Shown here: positions 1-5,782 of the stretch, piece by piece
Layout: each line of letters opens with the position of its first letter
Numbering within the stretch: position 1 is the stretch's first letter
NCBI GenBank assembly: GCA_934561175.1
Contig: CAKTFW010000042.1
Coordinates: forward strand, 1 to 13,048
DNA from: an uncultured Oscillospiraceae bacterium
Lineage (GTDB): Bacteria > Bacillota > Clostridia > Oscillospirales > Oscillospiraceae
DNA length: 13,048 bases
Direction of reading: 5' to 3'
Notes under the pieces: generated by a model
The model's database searches: none
What the model was told of the DNA's origin: nothing
What the model saw: only the letters and a program-made list of their open reading frames with translations
Translations under genes and position numbers: made by a program

Positions 1-20
1 GCCCCCTGTGAACTCGCTGT

Positions 21-70
21 ATAAAAAGCGAGTGTTCTTACAGCCTTTCAAATGCTGTAAGAACACTCGC
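21..70 (-). terminator. Rho-independent terminator of tRNA-Pro(GGG)
   Basis: A perfect 16-bp inverted repeat (28-43 with 55-70, 11-nt loop) starts two bases after the encoded CCA end of the minus-strand tRNA. On the minus strand it is followed by a T5 run (27-23) and then AT. Stem, loop and T-run make an intrinsic terminator. Its stem bases (GAGTGT core) closely resemble the terminator after the other proline tRNA at 3787-3839. Confidence 0.9.
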
Positions 71-72
71 CA

Positions 73-148
73 TGGTCCGAGTGGCGGGACTTGAACCCAC
101 GGCCTCTTGACCCCCAGTCAAGCGCGCTACCAACTGCGCCACACCCGG
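73..148 (-). tRNA. tRNA-Pro, anticodon GGG
   Basis: Read on the minus strand, a full cloverleaf forms. The 7-bp acceptor stem pairs 148-142 with 83-77 (one G-U), followed by discriminator A76 and an encoded CCA (75-73). The anticodon stem is CTTGA/TCAAG (122-118 with 110-106) around a 7-base loop, placing GGG at 115-113. The first pair C1-G72 with A73 fits bacterial proline tRNAs. It decodes CCC and CCU codons. It has its own promoter upstream and a strong terminator directly downstream, so it appears to be a single-gene transcript, although read-through from the DUF2344 operon on the same strand is possible. Confidence 0.95.
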
Positions 149-180
149 ATATTTAAGCCAACAACCAAGTTAGCCTAAAT

Positions 181-209
181 ATATTATCATAAGTATATAA
201 AAAATGCAA
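181..209 (-). promoter_or_regulatory. Sigma-A type promoter for tRNA-Pro(GGG)
   Basis: On the minus strand a TTGCAT -35 (209-204) is followed by a 17-bp A/T-rich spacer and a TAATAT -10 (186-181). This is close to the TTGACA/TATAAT consensus. The expected start is about 7 bases below the -10, giving a leader of roughly 25 bases before the tRNA. The promoter lies just past the stop codon of the DUF2344 gene. Confidence 0.7.
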
Positions 210-225
210 GTGCTTTTTCTGCGAC

Positions 226-879
226 TCAACGGAATGGCTGCCCAGCTGCGTCTAAAATTTCAAGGCGACATATTTCACTGTCATCCGGTGCATACTGTGG
301 CAAATACCGCCGAACTGCGGCAATCAGCAGCTCTGGATTCAGGGATGGGTTTTGCGCACAGACGATAATATCCAGTTGAATCCCCGCCGCGGTTTCTGTA
401 ACAGTACACTCCTGCAGCATCGGAAGAATATCAATTTCCGTCATACCTTTTTTTGATTTTTTCTCTACCAACAATTCCGGTCTAGTAAAAAGTGCACGAA
501 TCTGTGCTTCTGCGTCAATCGGAACTCCATTGTCATAACAGAGCGTAACGCGTGCCTGCAAATAAGTCAAATCCCTGATTTTTCGGTCACTTTCATAAGC
601 AATTAGAAAGCGAATCCCTGCAGGTGCACATTGATTCAATTGCGCAGGAAGCGTCTCCAACGGAGCATTTGTTTCCAATGTAAAATCTAACAGTTCGCAA
701 ACACTTTCGGTACCCACCGGCAGTGGAAGTGCAATGGAGACAAAAGCATGCGGACTAAATCCATTTGTTTGCTTGATGCGGATATTTGCCCGCCGGAAAC
801 AGCGCTGGATCGTTCGCATCATATCCAAATGAGAAAACCAAACCGCGGTGCCTTTTTTCTCAAAGAGCATTCTATGCAT
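226..879 (-). CDS. DUF2344 / TIGR03936 radical SAM-linked protein
   Basis: A 217-aa protein whose N-terminal pattern is typical of the DUF2344 family (TIGR03936, radical SAM-linked proteins): an FSHLD motif near residue 15, an Arg-rich helix (about 22-31), then NGFSPHAFVSIALPLPVG (about 39-56). The biochemical role of the family is unknown. It almost always sits beside, or is fused to, the TIGR03960 radical SAM protein, as here, where the two overlap by 8 bases, which suggests translational coupling and joint action. The ATG at 879 is chosen because a GGGGG ribosome site lies 8 bases upstream. A GTG one codon earlier (882) and an ATG three codons later (870) are alternatives. No strong terminator is visible between its stop and the tRNA. 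Family call is firm; function is open. Confidence 0.88.
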   Translation of the reverse strand: MHRMLFEKKGTAVWFSHLDMMRTIQRCFRRANIRIKQTNGFSPHAFVSIALPLPVGTESVCELLDFTLETNAPLETLPAQLNQCAPAGIRFLIAYESDRKIRDLTYLQARVTLCYDNGVPIDAEAQIRALFTRPELLVEKKSKKGMTEIDILPMLQECTVTETAAGIQLDIIVCAQNPSLNPELLIAAVRRYLPQYAPDDSEICRLEILDAAGQPFR

Positions 880-2707
880 CACAAATGCCCCCTTTCAGCA
901 GACGGTTTGCACCACAACCAACACAATGCACTCGACAGTCTGGCGTTATGGTCGAACGAAAAATCTGTGCACGCTCCCGCTGGAAGAATGCACGGCTTAC
1001 GCCGATTGAGATCGGTTCCCACGGAAAAATCTCATCCTCTTCGCGCGTACGGTTTGCATAGAAAGCCGGATCGATTCCACAGGCACGAAACGCCGCCTGC
1101 CAGGTATCCATCGAAAAATATTCCCGCCAACCATCCAATCTGGCACCGTGCAAAACTGCATGTTCCAGCACTGCACCAAGCCGCCGGTCGCCCCGCGCCA
1201 GAACCGCTTCCAGTTCGCTGAGGTCTGTCTCATGCCAATGAAGTTGAATACTCTTTGCATGAATGGAATCCCGCAGCAGTGCTACACGGCGGCGATACTC
1301 CTCTGTCGTGATCTGTGGCTCCCACTGCATCGGCGTAAACGGCTTTGGAACGAAAAAAGCGACAGAAATTGTAATATTTACACCGCGTTTTTTCTGGGAA
1401 GCAGTTTCCCGCCATTTATTGAAAATTCGGTGCGCCAATTCCGCAATTCCGATTACATCCTCATCTGTTTCCGTCGGCAACCCCAGCATAAAGTAGAGTT
1501 TGACACTGTTCCAACCACCACGAAATGCAGCTTCGCAAGTTGACATAATTTCCTCTTCTGTAACATTCTTATTGATCGCATCCCGAAGTCGCTGCGTCCC
1601 TGCTTCCGGCGCAAAGGTCAGACTGCTTTTTCGGATTGTCTGAATTCGTTCCATCAATTCCTGCGGAAAATTGTCCACTCGCAGAGATGGGAGTGACAGG
1701 TTAATTCCCCGCGGCTCACAATAGTCCAGCAACTGCTGTGTCAATTCCGGAAGCTGCTTGTAGTCTGAGGTAGAAAGACTGGAAAGTGTTGCTTCTGGAT
1801 ACCCGGAATTTTCCAGTGCCCGGCGTGCCTGACAAACCAAGGTGTCTGTCTGTTTCATCCGAACCGGACGATAGACAAAGCCAGCCTGGCAAAACCGACA
1901 CCCGCGGATACAGCCGCGAAACAGCTCAATCGTGGTACGATCGTGAACAATTTCCGTAGACGGTACAATTGTGTCCGTCGGGAAATAGGCAGTATCCATA
2001 TCTTGAATAATTCGCTTTTGAACAGTTTTTGGCGCACCCTCCCGCACATTAAAATGTGCAATCGTCCTATTGGGATTATAAACCGGTGTATAAAAAGCAG
2101 GCACATAAATACCGGGAATCTGTGCTGCTTCCAGCAGAAACTTTTCTTTTTCCCAGCCTTCTTTTTTCGCGCGTGCATATAACTCCAGCAACTCTACCGT
2201 GACCTCTTCGCCTTCCCCCAGCGAACAAATATCGATAAAATCTGCAAGCGGCTCTGGATTGTACATACAGGTTCCGCCGGCAATGACCAGATTTTTTAAA
2301 TCATGCCGATCCGCCGCATGCAGCGGAACATCCGAAAGCAGCAACATGTTGAGAATATTGGTGTAGCTCATCTCATAACCAACGGAAAAAGCAATCACAT
2401 CAAAATCTCGAACAGAATCGCCGCTTTCCAACGCCCAAAGTGGAATTTGATTGGTGCGCATCTGTTCTTCCATGTCGCCCCAGGGGGCAAATACACGCTC
2501 ACACCACACCCGTTCCATGCGATTGATCACACCATATAAAATCCGCATGCCAAGGTTGGACATGCCGATTTCATAAGTATCCGGAAAACAAAACGCGACC
2601 CGAACATCAACCTGTGCCGGGTCTTTCATAATTTGTCGATATTCTCCACCCACATAACGGGCAGGCTTTTGCACTTTGGGCAGAATTCTGCGCAATTGTT
2701 CGTTCAT
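872..2707 (-). CDS. TIGR03960 family radical SAM protein
   Basis: A 611-aa protein, full length for TIGR03960. The N-terminal third looks like a B12-binding-type Rossmann domain (FPDTYEIGMSNLGMRIL near 41-57, then an AFSVGYEMSYTNILNML block near 106-122). The radical SAM core carries the 4Fe-4S motif CX3CX2C (C266, C270, C273) in RGCIRGCRFCQAGF. A second cysteine cluster near the C-terminus (C591, C595, C598, C609) fits the family's TPDCR...CxGCG ending and may bind metal. The family is expected to cleave S-adenosylmethionine to a 5'-deoxyadenosyl radical, but its substrate is unknown. The ATG at 2707 has a GAGG ribosome site five bases upstream. It lies 37 bases below the SpoIVFB-like gene and overlaps the DUF2344 gene. 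In many Clostridia the same pair precedes rng and rplU; here a tRNA follows. Confidence 0.92.
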   Translation of the reverse strand: MNEQLRRILPKVQKPARYVGGEYRQIMKDPAQVDVRVAFCFPDTYEIGMSNLGMRILYGVINRMERVWCERVFAPWGDMEEQMRTNQIPLWALESGDSVRDFDVIAFSVGYEMSYTNILNMLLLSDVPLHAADRHDLKNLVIAGGTCMYNPEPLADFIDICSLGEGEEVTVELLELYARAKKEGWEKEKFLLEAAQIPGIYVPAFYTPVYNPNRTIAHFNVREGAPKTVQKRIIQDMDTAYFPTDTIVPSTEIVHDRTTIELFRGCIRGCRFCQAGFVYRPVRMKQTDTLVCQARRALENSGYPEATLSSLSTSDYKQLPELTQQLLDYCEPRGINLSLPSLRVDNFPQELMERIQTIRKSSLTFAPEAGTQRLRDAINKNVTEEEIMSTCEAAFRGGWNSVKLYFMLGLPTETDEDVIGIAELAHRIFNKWRETASQKKRGVNITISVAFFVPKPFTPMQWEPQITTEEYRRRVALLRDSIHAKSIQLHWHETDLSELEAVLARGDRRLGAVLEHAVLHGARLDGWREYFSMDTWQAAFRACGIDPAFYANRTREEDEIFPWEPISIGVSRAFFQRERAQIFRSTITPDCRVHCVGCGANRLLKGGICDA

Positions 2708-2744
2708 AGTGTCCTCGCTGATTTCTCATTTGTTTTCCTCCATT

Positions 2745-3335
2745 CTACGCGATTCCCCGACGCTTTGCAACAAATATTTCACCTTCACCTTGCAGTAGGA
2801 GTAAGCTCCATAACAGTACTGGCCATGCCCCGATCCGCAGTCCAAAACTCCACCAGGCTGCAACAGCCGCAGTTGCAGCCCAAAACAGGACGCGGCAAAA
2901 ACGCAATTTCTTTTCTGCCTGCGCTTCCGGAAGTGTCATCAGTAACAAGCAACGCAGCGCCCTTCCGCCATCCAGTGGTGGCAACGGGAGTAAATTAAAC
3001 ACCGCCAGCAAAAAACTTACCAATGCTGCTGCAGGCCAAATGCGAAGCAATAAAGTACAGAGAAGCAAATTAACCGCTGGCCCCGCTAAAGCGCAAAGGC
3101 ACTCTGCTCGATATGACATTGGGGCAGTCCGCAGCACTGCACCACTTCCGCCAAATCTGGCGGAAGTTACTGGTGCGCCAGCCAAGGAACAAGCCGCACA
3201 ATGCCCCAATTCATGGAGTATTGCAGCAAGCAGGAATGGCCAAAACAATCCCCACGGATCTGCGTAAAACCAGAGACACAACAGCAGTACAAACAACGGC
3301 GAAATCTCAATGTTTATTTTCCGTAAATATTTCAT
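2745..3335 (-). CDS. spoIVFB: SpoIVFB-like M50 (site-2 type) membrane metalloprotease
   Basis: A 196-aa, very hydrophobic protein with the zinc site of M50 proteases: HELGH at 41-45 inside an early membrane helix, and the third-ligand motif NLLPLPPLDGGR (114-125, Asp122) in a later one. Length and compact layout fit SpoIVFB, the protease that cleaves pro-sigma-K in the mother cell after engulfment. There is no C-terminal CBS domain as in Bacillus, so it is a short clostridial form. The ATG at 3335 is preferred because ACGGAG lies seven bases upstream; an in-frame start nine codons earlier (3362) lacks this. It overlaps the upstream small gene by 29 bases and is followed by the radical SAM pair, the usual clostridial neighbourhood for spoIVFB. 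The M50 family is certain; the SpoIVFB identity rests on size and synteny. Confidence 0.82.
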   Translation of the reverse strand: MKYLRKINIEISPLFVLLLCLWFYADPWGLFWPFLLAAILHELGHCAACSLAGAPVTSARFGGSGAVLRTAPMSYRAECLCALAGPAVNLLLCTLLLRIWPAAALVSFLLAVFNLLPLPPLDGGRALRCLLLMTLPEAQAEKKLRFCRVLFWAATAAVAAWWSFGLRIGAWPVLLWSLLLLQGEGEIFVAKRRGIA

Positions 3336-3609
3336 TACACAGCTCCGTAAAACACGATGCAACCGGCACTCCTTGCGTCATTGCATCTGAAAAATCTGCA
3401 AAAGCGGCCTGTACCGCACTATTTTCAGTGCCAAATACAATCTGTCCCATCACTTCTGCACCATGCGGATAATACTGTTTGCAGAAAAAAGCCGCAGCGC
3501 AAAGAAACACGCACAATGCCGTGCGTACCCCTATGCTGCCTTTGACCATATTTGATTGGTGTGGCCGACGATAGGACGCATATGGTGGAAGATCGGTCTT
3601 GTGTTTCAT
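3307..3609 (-). CDS. Small single-pass membrane protein, SpoIVFA-like by position
   Basis: A 100-aa protein with a basic, cytoplasmic-looking N-terminus, one membrane helix (VRTALCVFLCAAAFF, about 28-42) and a roughly 55-residue tail ending ENKH. There is no sequence motif that I recognise. It occupies the place of SpoIVFA directly upstream of, and overlapping, spoIVFB, and the N-terminal segment plus single helix matches the layout of SpoIVFA, which holds SpoIVFB inactive in the forespore outer membrane. It lacks the C-terminal LytM/M23 domain of Bacillus SpoIVFA, so it would be a much shortened counterpart. The ATG at 3609 is chosen because GGGAGGG lies 8 bases upstream; a TTG at 3687 would add 26 residues but carries no comparable ribosome site and would read through the proposed promoter. 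Coding is well supported, function is inferred. Confidence 0.65.
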   Translation of the reverse strand: MKHKTDLPPYASYRRPHQSNMVKGSIGVRTALCVFLCAAAFFCKQYYPHGAEVMGQIVFGTENSAVQAAFADFSDAMTQGVPVASCFTELCNEIFTENKH

Positions 3610-3629
3610 ATGGAAATCCCTCCCAGACA

Positions 3630-3658
3630 AGCGTATGGAAGAAAAATCGAAACTATGT
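3630..3658 (-). promoter_or_regulatory. Sigma-E-like promoter of the spoIVF operon
   Basis: On the minus strand ACATAGT (3658-3652) is followed after 14 bases by CATACGCT (3637-3630). The known Bacillus sigma-E consensus is roughly KMATATT, a spacer of about 14, then CATACANT, so both boxes and the spacing fit. Transcription would begin near 3623, giving an unusually short leader with the ribosome site at its 5' end. Sigma-E control is what is known for spoIVF in Bacillus. No better sigma-A promoter is visible on this strand here. Confidence 0.5.
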
Positions 3659-3668
3659 GTTTTAGGAC

Positions 3669-3697
3669 TTGACATTTTTTGCTTCAATCCTTATAAT
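3669..3697 (+). promoter_or_regulatory. Consensus sigma-A promoter of tRNA-Pro(CGG)
   Basis: A perfect TTGACA (3669-3674), a 17-bp spacer and a perfect TATAAT (3692-3697) stand 11 bases before the tRNA. The start site would fall near 3704, so the 5' leader is only a few bases. The promoter is divergent from the spoIVF operon; the two promoters are about 30 bp apart back to back. Confidence 0.92.
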
Positions 3698-3708
3698 AAG
3701 TAAGTCAT

Positions 3709-3785
3709 CGGGGTGTGGCGAAGTTTGGTATCGCGCTTGGTTCGGGTCCAAGAGGCCTCGGGTTCGAATCCCGACACTCCGACCA
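3709..3785 (+). tRNA. tRNA-Pro, anticodon CGG
   Basis: A complete cloverleaf: acceptor stem 3709-3715 with 3775-3781 (one G-U), discriminator A3782 and encoded CCA (3783-3785). The anticodon stem CTTGG/CCAAG (3736-3740 with 3748-3752) holds a 7-base loop with CGG at 3743-3745. C1-G72 and A73 fit proline tRNAs. It decodes CCG. Consensus promoter upstream and terminator directly downstream. Confidence 0.95.
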
Positions 3786-3786
3786 T

Positions 3787-3839
3787 GCAGAGTGTCCTTA
3801 TAGGATCTGAGTAACCTGTAATGGACACTCTGCTTTTTT
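3787..3839 (+). terminator. Rho-independent terminator of tRNA-Pro(CGG)
   Basis: An 11-bp perfect stem (3787-3797 with 3823-3833) continues inward, past a one-base bulge at 3822, as TTATAGG with CCTGTAA (3798-3804 with 3815-3821, one G-U), and is followed by a T6 run. It starts one base after the CCA end. The sequence is visibly related to the terminator at 21-70. Confidence 0.92.
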
Positions 3840-3874
3840 ATTTCCCGAAAAGTTCATACTGCAACCTGCTCCAG

Positions 3875-3906
3875 GGCGTAGCTGAGTGCTACGCCTTTTC
3901 TTATTT
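3875..3906 (+). terminator. Second terminator after tRNA-Pro(CGG)
   Basis: An 8-bp perfect stem GGCGTAGC/GCTACGCC (3875-3882 with 3888-3895), a 5-base loop and TTTTCTTATTT downstream. With no gene between it and the tRNA terminator 36 bases upstream, it acts either as a back-up for tRNA transcription or is the remnant of a lost gene. Confidence 0.75.
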
Positions 3907-3947
3907 CCACGATACCATACAGCAGCAAACGCATTCCCCACGCAGGC

Positions 3948-3962
3948 CTTGAAAATTTCAAG
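3948..3962. repeat. 15-bp palindrome
   Basis: CTTGAAAATTTCAAG reads the same on both strands apart from its centre base. It lies about 165 bp upstream of the polyphosphate gene's -10 box. A short perfect palindrome of this kind can be a dimeric repressor site, but no regulator is encoded nearby and it may be chance in A/T-rich DNA. Confidence 0.45.
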
Positions 3963-3973
3963 ATGGTTTTCCT

Positions 3974-3999
3974 AACTTCATATATTTCACTATGAAGTT
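3974..3999. repeat. 9-bp inverted repeat with 8-bp spacer
   Basis: AACTTCATA (3974-3982) and TATGAAGTT (3991-3999) are perfect reverse complements around an 8-base centre. No T-run follows on the plus strand, so it is not a clear terminator; it could be an operator or a hairpin. Confidence 0.5.
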
Positions 4000-4108
4000 C
4001 TCTTCAAATCCATCTCACGCTCATTTCAGTTTTCTTCTTCCACCGCACATAATTTCTGTCCGTGGTCAATTTGCAATTTCTTTTTAGAATCTCGAAAAAC
4101 GGATCATA

Positions 4109-4133
4109 CACACTGTGAAAAGTGTGCTATAAT
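4109..4133 (+). promoter_or_regulatory. Extended -10 promoter of the polyphosphate gene with an overlapping inverted repeat
   Basis: TGCTATAAT (4125-4133) is a perfect TATAAT with the extended TGN element. The -35 position (about 4105-4110, CATACA) is poor, which fits an extended -10 promoter. The spacer contains the inverted repeat CACACT-N6-AGTGTG (4109-4114 with 4121-4126), placed where a bound protein would block RNA polymerase. Start expected near 4140, leader about 47 bases. Confidence 0.65.
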
Positions 4134-4186
4134 AAGGCCATTCAACTTTCTCTCAAAACACCTACATCTTGATTGGGGGAACAAGT

Positions 4187-5653
4187 ATGTTAGACGAAAA
4201 AACACCTTCTGTTACTTTGGACAAAAAAGTTCGCAGCGCGATGAAAACAGAAATCAAACAACTTCAAAAAGAGCTGGCCGATCTACAGCAGCCGCTGAAA
4301 AATGCGGGTATCCCTGTCATTCTGTTGTTTGAAGGTTGGAGTGCCTCTGGTAAAGGGAGCGCGATTGCCAAGGTCATTTCCGAACTGGATCCCAGAAATT
4401 ACCAGGTTCATTCCTTCGGCGACCCGTCTGAAGATGCACTGCGCCATCCTTTTTTGTGGTCCTTCTGGCAGGCGCTGCCGCCACATGGGCAATTTGCCAT
4501 TTTTGACCGCAGTTGGTACCGCCGCTGTCAAAATCACGCTGACCATCAATATGTGCAGGATCTTGTTGCCATACAAGACTTTGAGCGCCAGCTGGCAGAT
4601 GATGGATATCTGATTCTGAAATTCTTCCTGAATATCAGCCAGGCTGAGCAAAAGCGCCGGCTGGAAAAGCTCGCTGCCGATAGTGCAACAGCCTGGCGTG
4701 TCACCGCGCAGGACTGGCAGCAGAATCGAAACTTCGACCAACTTCGTGCTCGTGAAGACGCCATGCTGGAATCTACAAATTCCGCGTACGCACCTTGGCA
4801 TGTCATCTGGAACGAAGAGAAAAGCACCGGACTCTTGGAAATTCTCCGCACGGTTCGCGACGCGCTCCAAACCGCGTTGAAGCAAGGCGCTCCGCGTCCG
4901 GTAAAGGCGGAGTCCAAGCAGTGGCCATTGTTAACCATGCCGCGGCTGTCCGATGTTGATCTCACTCCCACCATCACCGAAACGGAATATCGCAAAGCGC
5001 TTAAAAAAGAAAAAAAGAAATTGCAAGAGCCGCACAGCCGAATCTATCGGGAACGCATTCCTGTAATTCTCTGCTTTGAGGGCTGGGATGCAGCTGGCAA
5101 AGGCGGTGCCATTCGGCGCCTCTCCTGGGCATTGGATCCTCGCAGTTTTGAGGTCGTTCCCATTGCTGCCCCCTCGCCGGACGCGCTTGCTCACCATTAT
5201 CTCTGGCGCTTCTGGACAAGACTTCCAAAAGACGGCCATGTCGCCCTGTTCGACCGCAGCTGGTACGGCCGTGTGATGGTAGAGCGGGTTGAAAATCTGA
5301 CGCCGGAATCGCGTTGGTCCATGGCTTATAATGAGATCAACGAATTTGAACAACAGCTGCACAATTGGGGCGCTGTTATTTTGAAATTCTGGATTCATAT
5401 TGACCAGGATACCCAACTGGAACGGTTCCACGCACGGGAATCCACACCGGAAAAGCAATATAAAATCACCGATGAAGACTGGCGCAATCGTGCAAAATGG
5501 CCCGCCTATGAGGTGGCCGTCAATGAGATGCTCCAGAAAACCTCCACATCCTATGCCCCCTGGATCATTATCCCAGGCAACGATAAAAAGTACGCCCGGC
5601 TTCAAGTAATGCGCACCGTGCGCAAAGCACTTACCGCCCGCCTTACCAAATAA
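4187..5653 (+). CDS. ppk2: Two-domain PPK2 polyphosphate:AMP phosphotransferase
   Basis: A 488-aa protein made of two tandem PPK2 (PF03976) domains, the class II form (TIGR03708) that moves a phosphate from inorganic polyphosphate to AMP to give ADP. Domain 1 (about 10-235) has GWSASGKG (50-57) and FDRSWYRR (106-113). Domain 2 (about 265-485) has GWDAAGKGG (299-307), FDRSWYGRV (355-363) and the helix beginning FWIHIDQ (401-407). The acidic residue of the GxDxxGK loop is Ser52 in domain 1 but Asp301 in domain 2, and domain 1 also lacks the Gly of DRSWYGR, so domain 2 is probably the catalytic one. ATG at 4187 follows GGGGGA by six bases; a TTG at 4169 would overlap that site. It is a single-gene unit with its own promoter and a strong terminator. 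Likely role: recovering adenylate energy from stored polyphosphate. Confidence 0.93.
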   Translation: MLDEKTPSVTLDKKVRSAMKTEIKQLQKELADLQQPLKNAGIPVILLFEGWSASGKGSAIAKVISELDPRNYQVHSFGDPSEDALRHPFLWSFWQALPPHGQFAIFDRSWYRRCQNHADHQYVQDLVAIQDFERQLADDGYLILKFFLNISQAEQKRRLEKLAADSATAWRVTAQDWQQNRNFDQLRAREDAMLESTNSAYAPWHVIWNEEKSTGLLEILRTVRDALQTALKQGAPRPVKAESKQWPLLTMPRLSDVDLTPTITETEYRKALKKEKKKLQEPHSRIYRERIPVILCFEGWDAAGKGGAIRRLSWALDPRSFEVVPIAAPSPDALAHHYLWRFWTRLPKDGHVALFDRSWYGRVMVERVENLTPESRWSMAYNEINEFEQQLHNWGAVILKFWIHIDQDTQLERFHARESTPEKQYKITDEDWRNRAKWPAYEVAVNEMLQKTSTSYAPWIIIPGNDKKYARLQVMRTVRKALTARLTK

Positions 5654-5659
5654 TTCCTT

Positions 5660-5698
5660 AAAATGTGCGTTTTGCAGGTTGCAAAGCGCACATTTTTT
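5660..5698 (+). terminator. Terminator of the polyphosphate gene
   Basis: A 17-bp stem with a 3-base loop (5660-5676 with 5680-5696, one G-U pair at 5670-5686) runs into a T6 stretch. It begins seven bases after the TAA stop. It could also work in part on the minus strand because the 5' arm starts with A4. Confidence 0.92.
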
Positions 5699-5723
5699 GC
5701 TTTTTATGCACAATTTGGCTTTG

Positions 5724-5773
5724 TTTACAGTTTGGTTAGAATTTCTTCACCCACTATTCACGGTTCATTCACA
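5724..5773 (+). promoter_or_regulatory. 11-bp-phased direct repeats, PhoP-box-like operator of the exporter operon
   Basis: Five hexamers begin exactly 11 bp apart: TTTACA (5724), GTTAGA (5735), TTCACC (5746), TTCACG (5757) and TTCACA (5768). The last three share TTCAC exactly. The Bacillus PhoP box is known as TT(A/C/T)ACA repeats with about 5-bp spacers, and OmpR-family regulators in general bind such one-turn direct repeats. The array ends 9 bp before a TAGAAT box at 5783, over the -35 region, as expected of an activator site. Which regulator binds is not known; none is encoded in the window. Confidence 0.6.
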
Positions 5774-5782
5774 AACTTCCCA

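Larger units (their letters stand above)
3786..4186. other. Non-coding interval between tRNA and polyphosphate gene
   Basis: About 400 bases without a convincing gene. It holds the tRNA terminator (3787-3839), a second terminator (3875-3906), a 15-bp palindrome (3948-3962), a 9-bp inverted repeat (3974-3999), and the promoter and leader of the polyphosphate gene (about 4109-4186). The part from 4000 to 4100 is C/T-rich on the plus strand and shows nothing else that I can name. Confidence 0.7.

Noticed and set aside
12..33. A second short hairpin, ACTCGC with GCGAGT, overlapping the tRNA-Pro(GGG) terminator
   Set aside because: Six pairs with a ten-base A/T loop cannot compete with the 16-bp terminator stem; it looks like an accident of the repeated ACTCGC.
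150..225. Possible weak hairpin terminator after the DUF2344 gene (around 200-220)
   Set aside because: Only A/T pairs around a GC/GC core with a bulge, overlapping the tRNA -35 box; too weak to call.
3336..3362. Longer start for the M50 protease at 3362
   Set aside because: The ATG at 3335 has an ACGGAG site at seven bases and begins right before the first membrane helix as in SpoIVFB; the earlier start has no ribosome site.
3610..3687. Longer start (TTG at 3687) for the SpoIVFA-like protein
   Set aside because: It would place the sigma-E-like promoter inside the gene, and the ATG at 3609 has a far better ribosome site.
4931..5713. A 260-codon open frame on the minus strand opposite the polyphosphate gene
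   Set aside because: It starts beyond the terminator hairpin, has no family features, and the plus strand holds a complete two-domain enzyme here.
5737..5742. TTGGCT-N16-TAGAAT as a sigma-A promoter of the exporter operon
   Set aside because: The -35 is poor and the -10 lies inside the phased repeats; the TAGAAT at 5783 fits the layout better.
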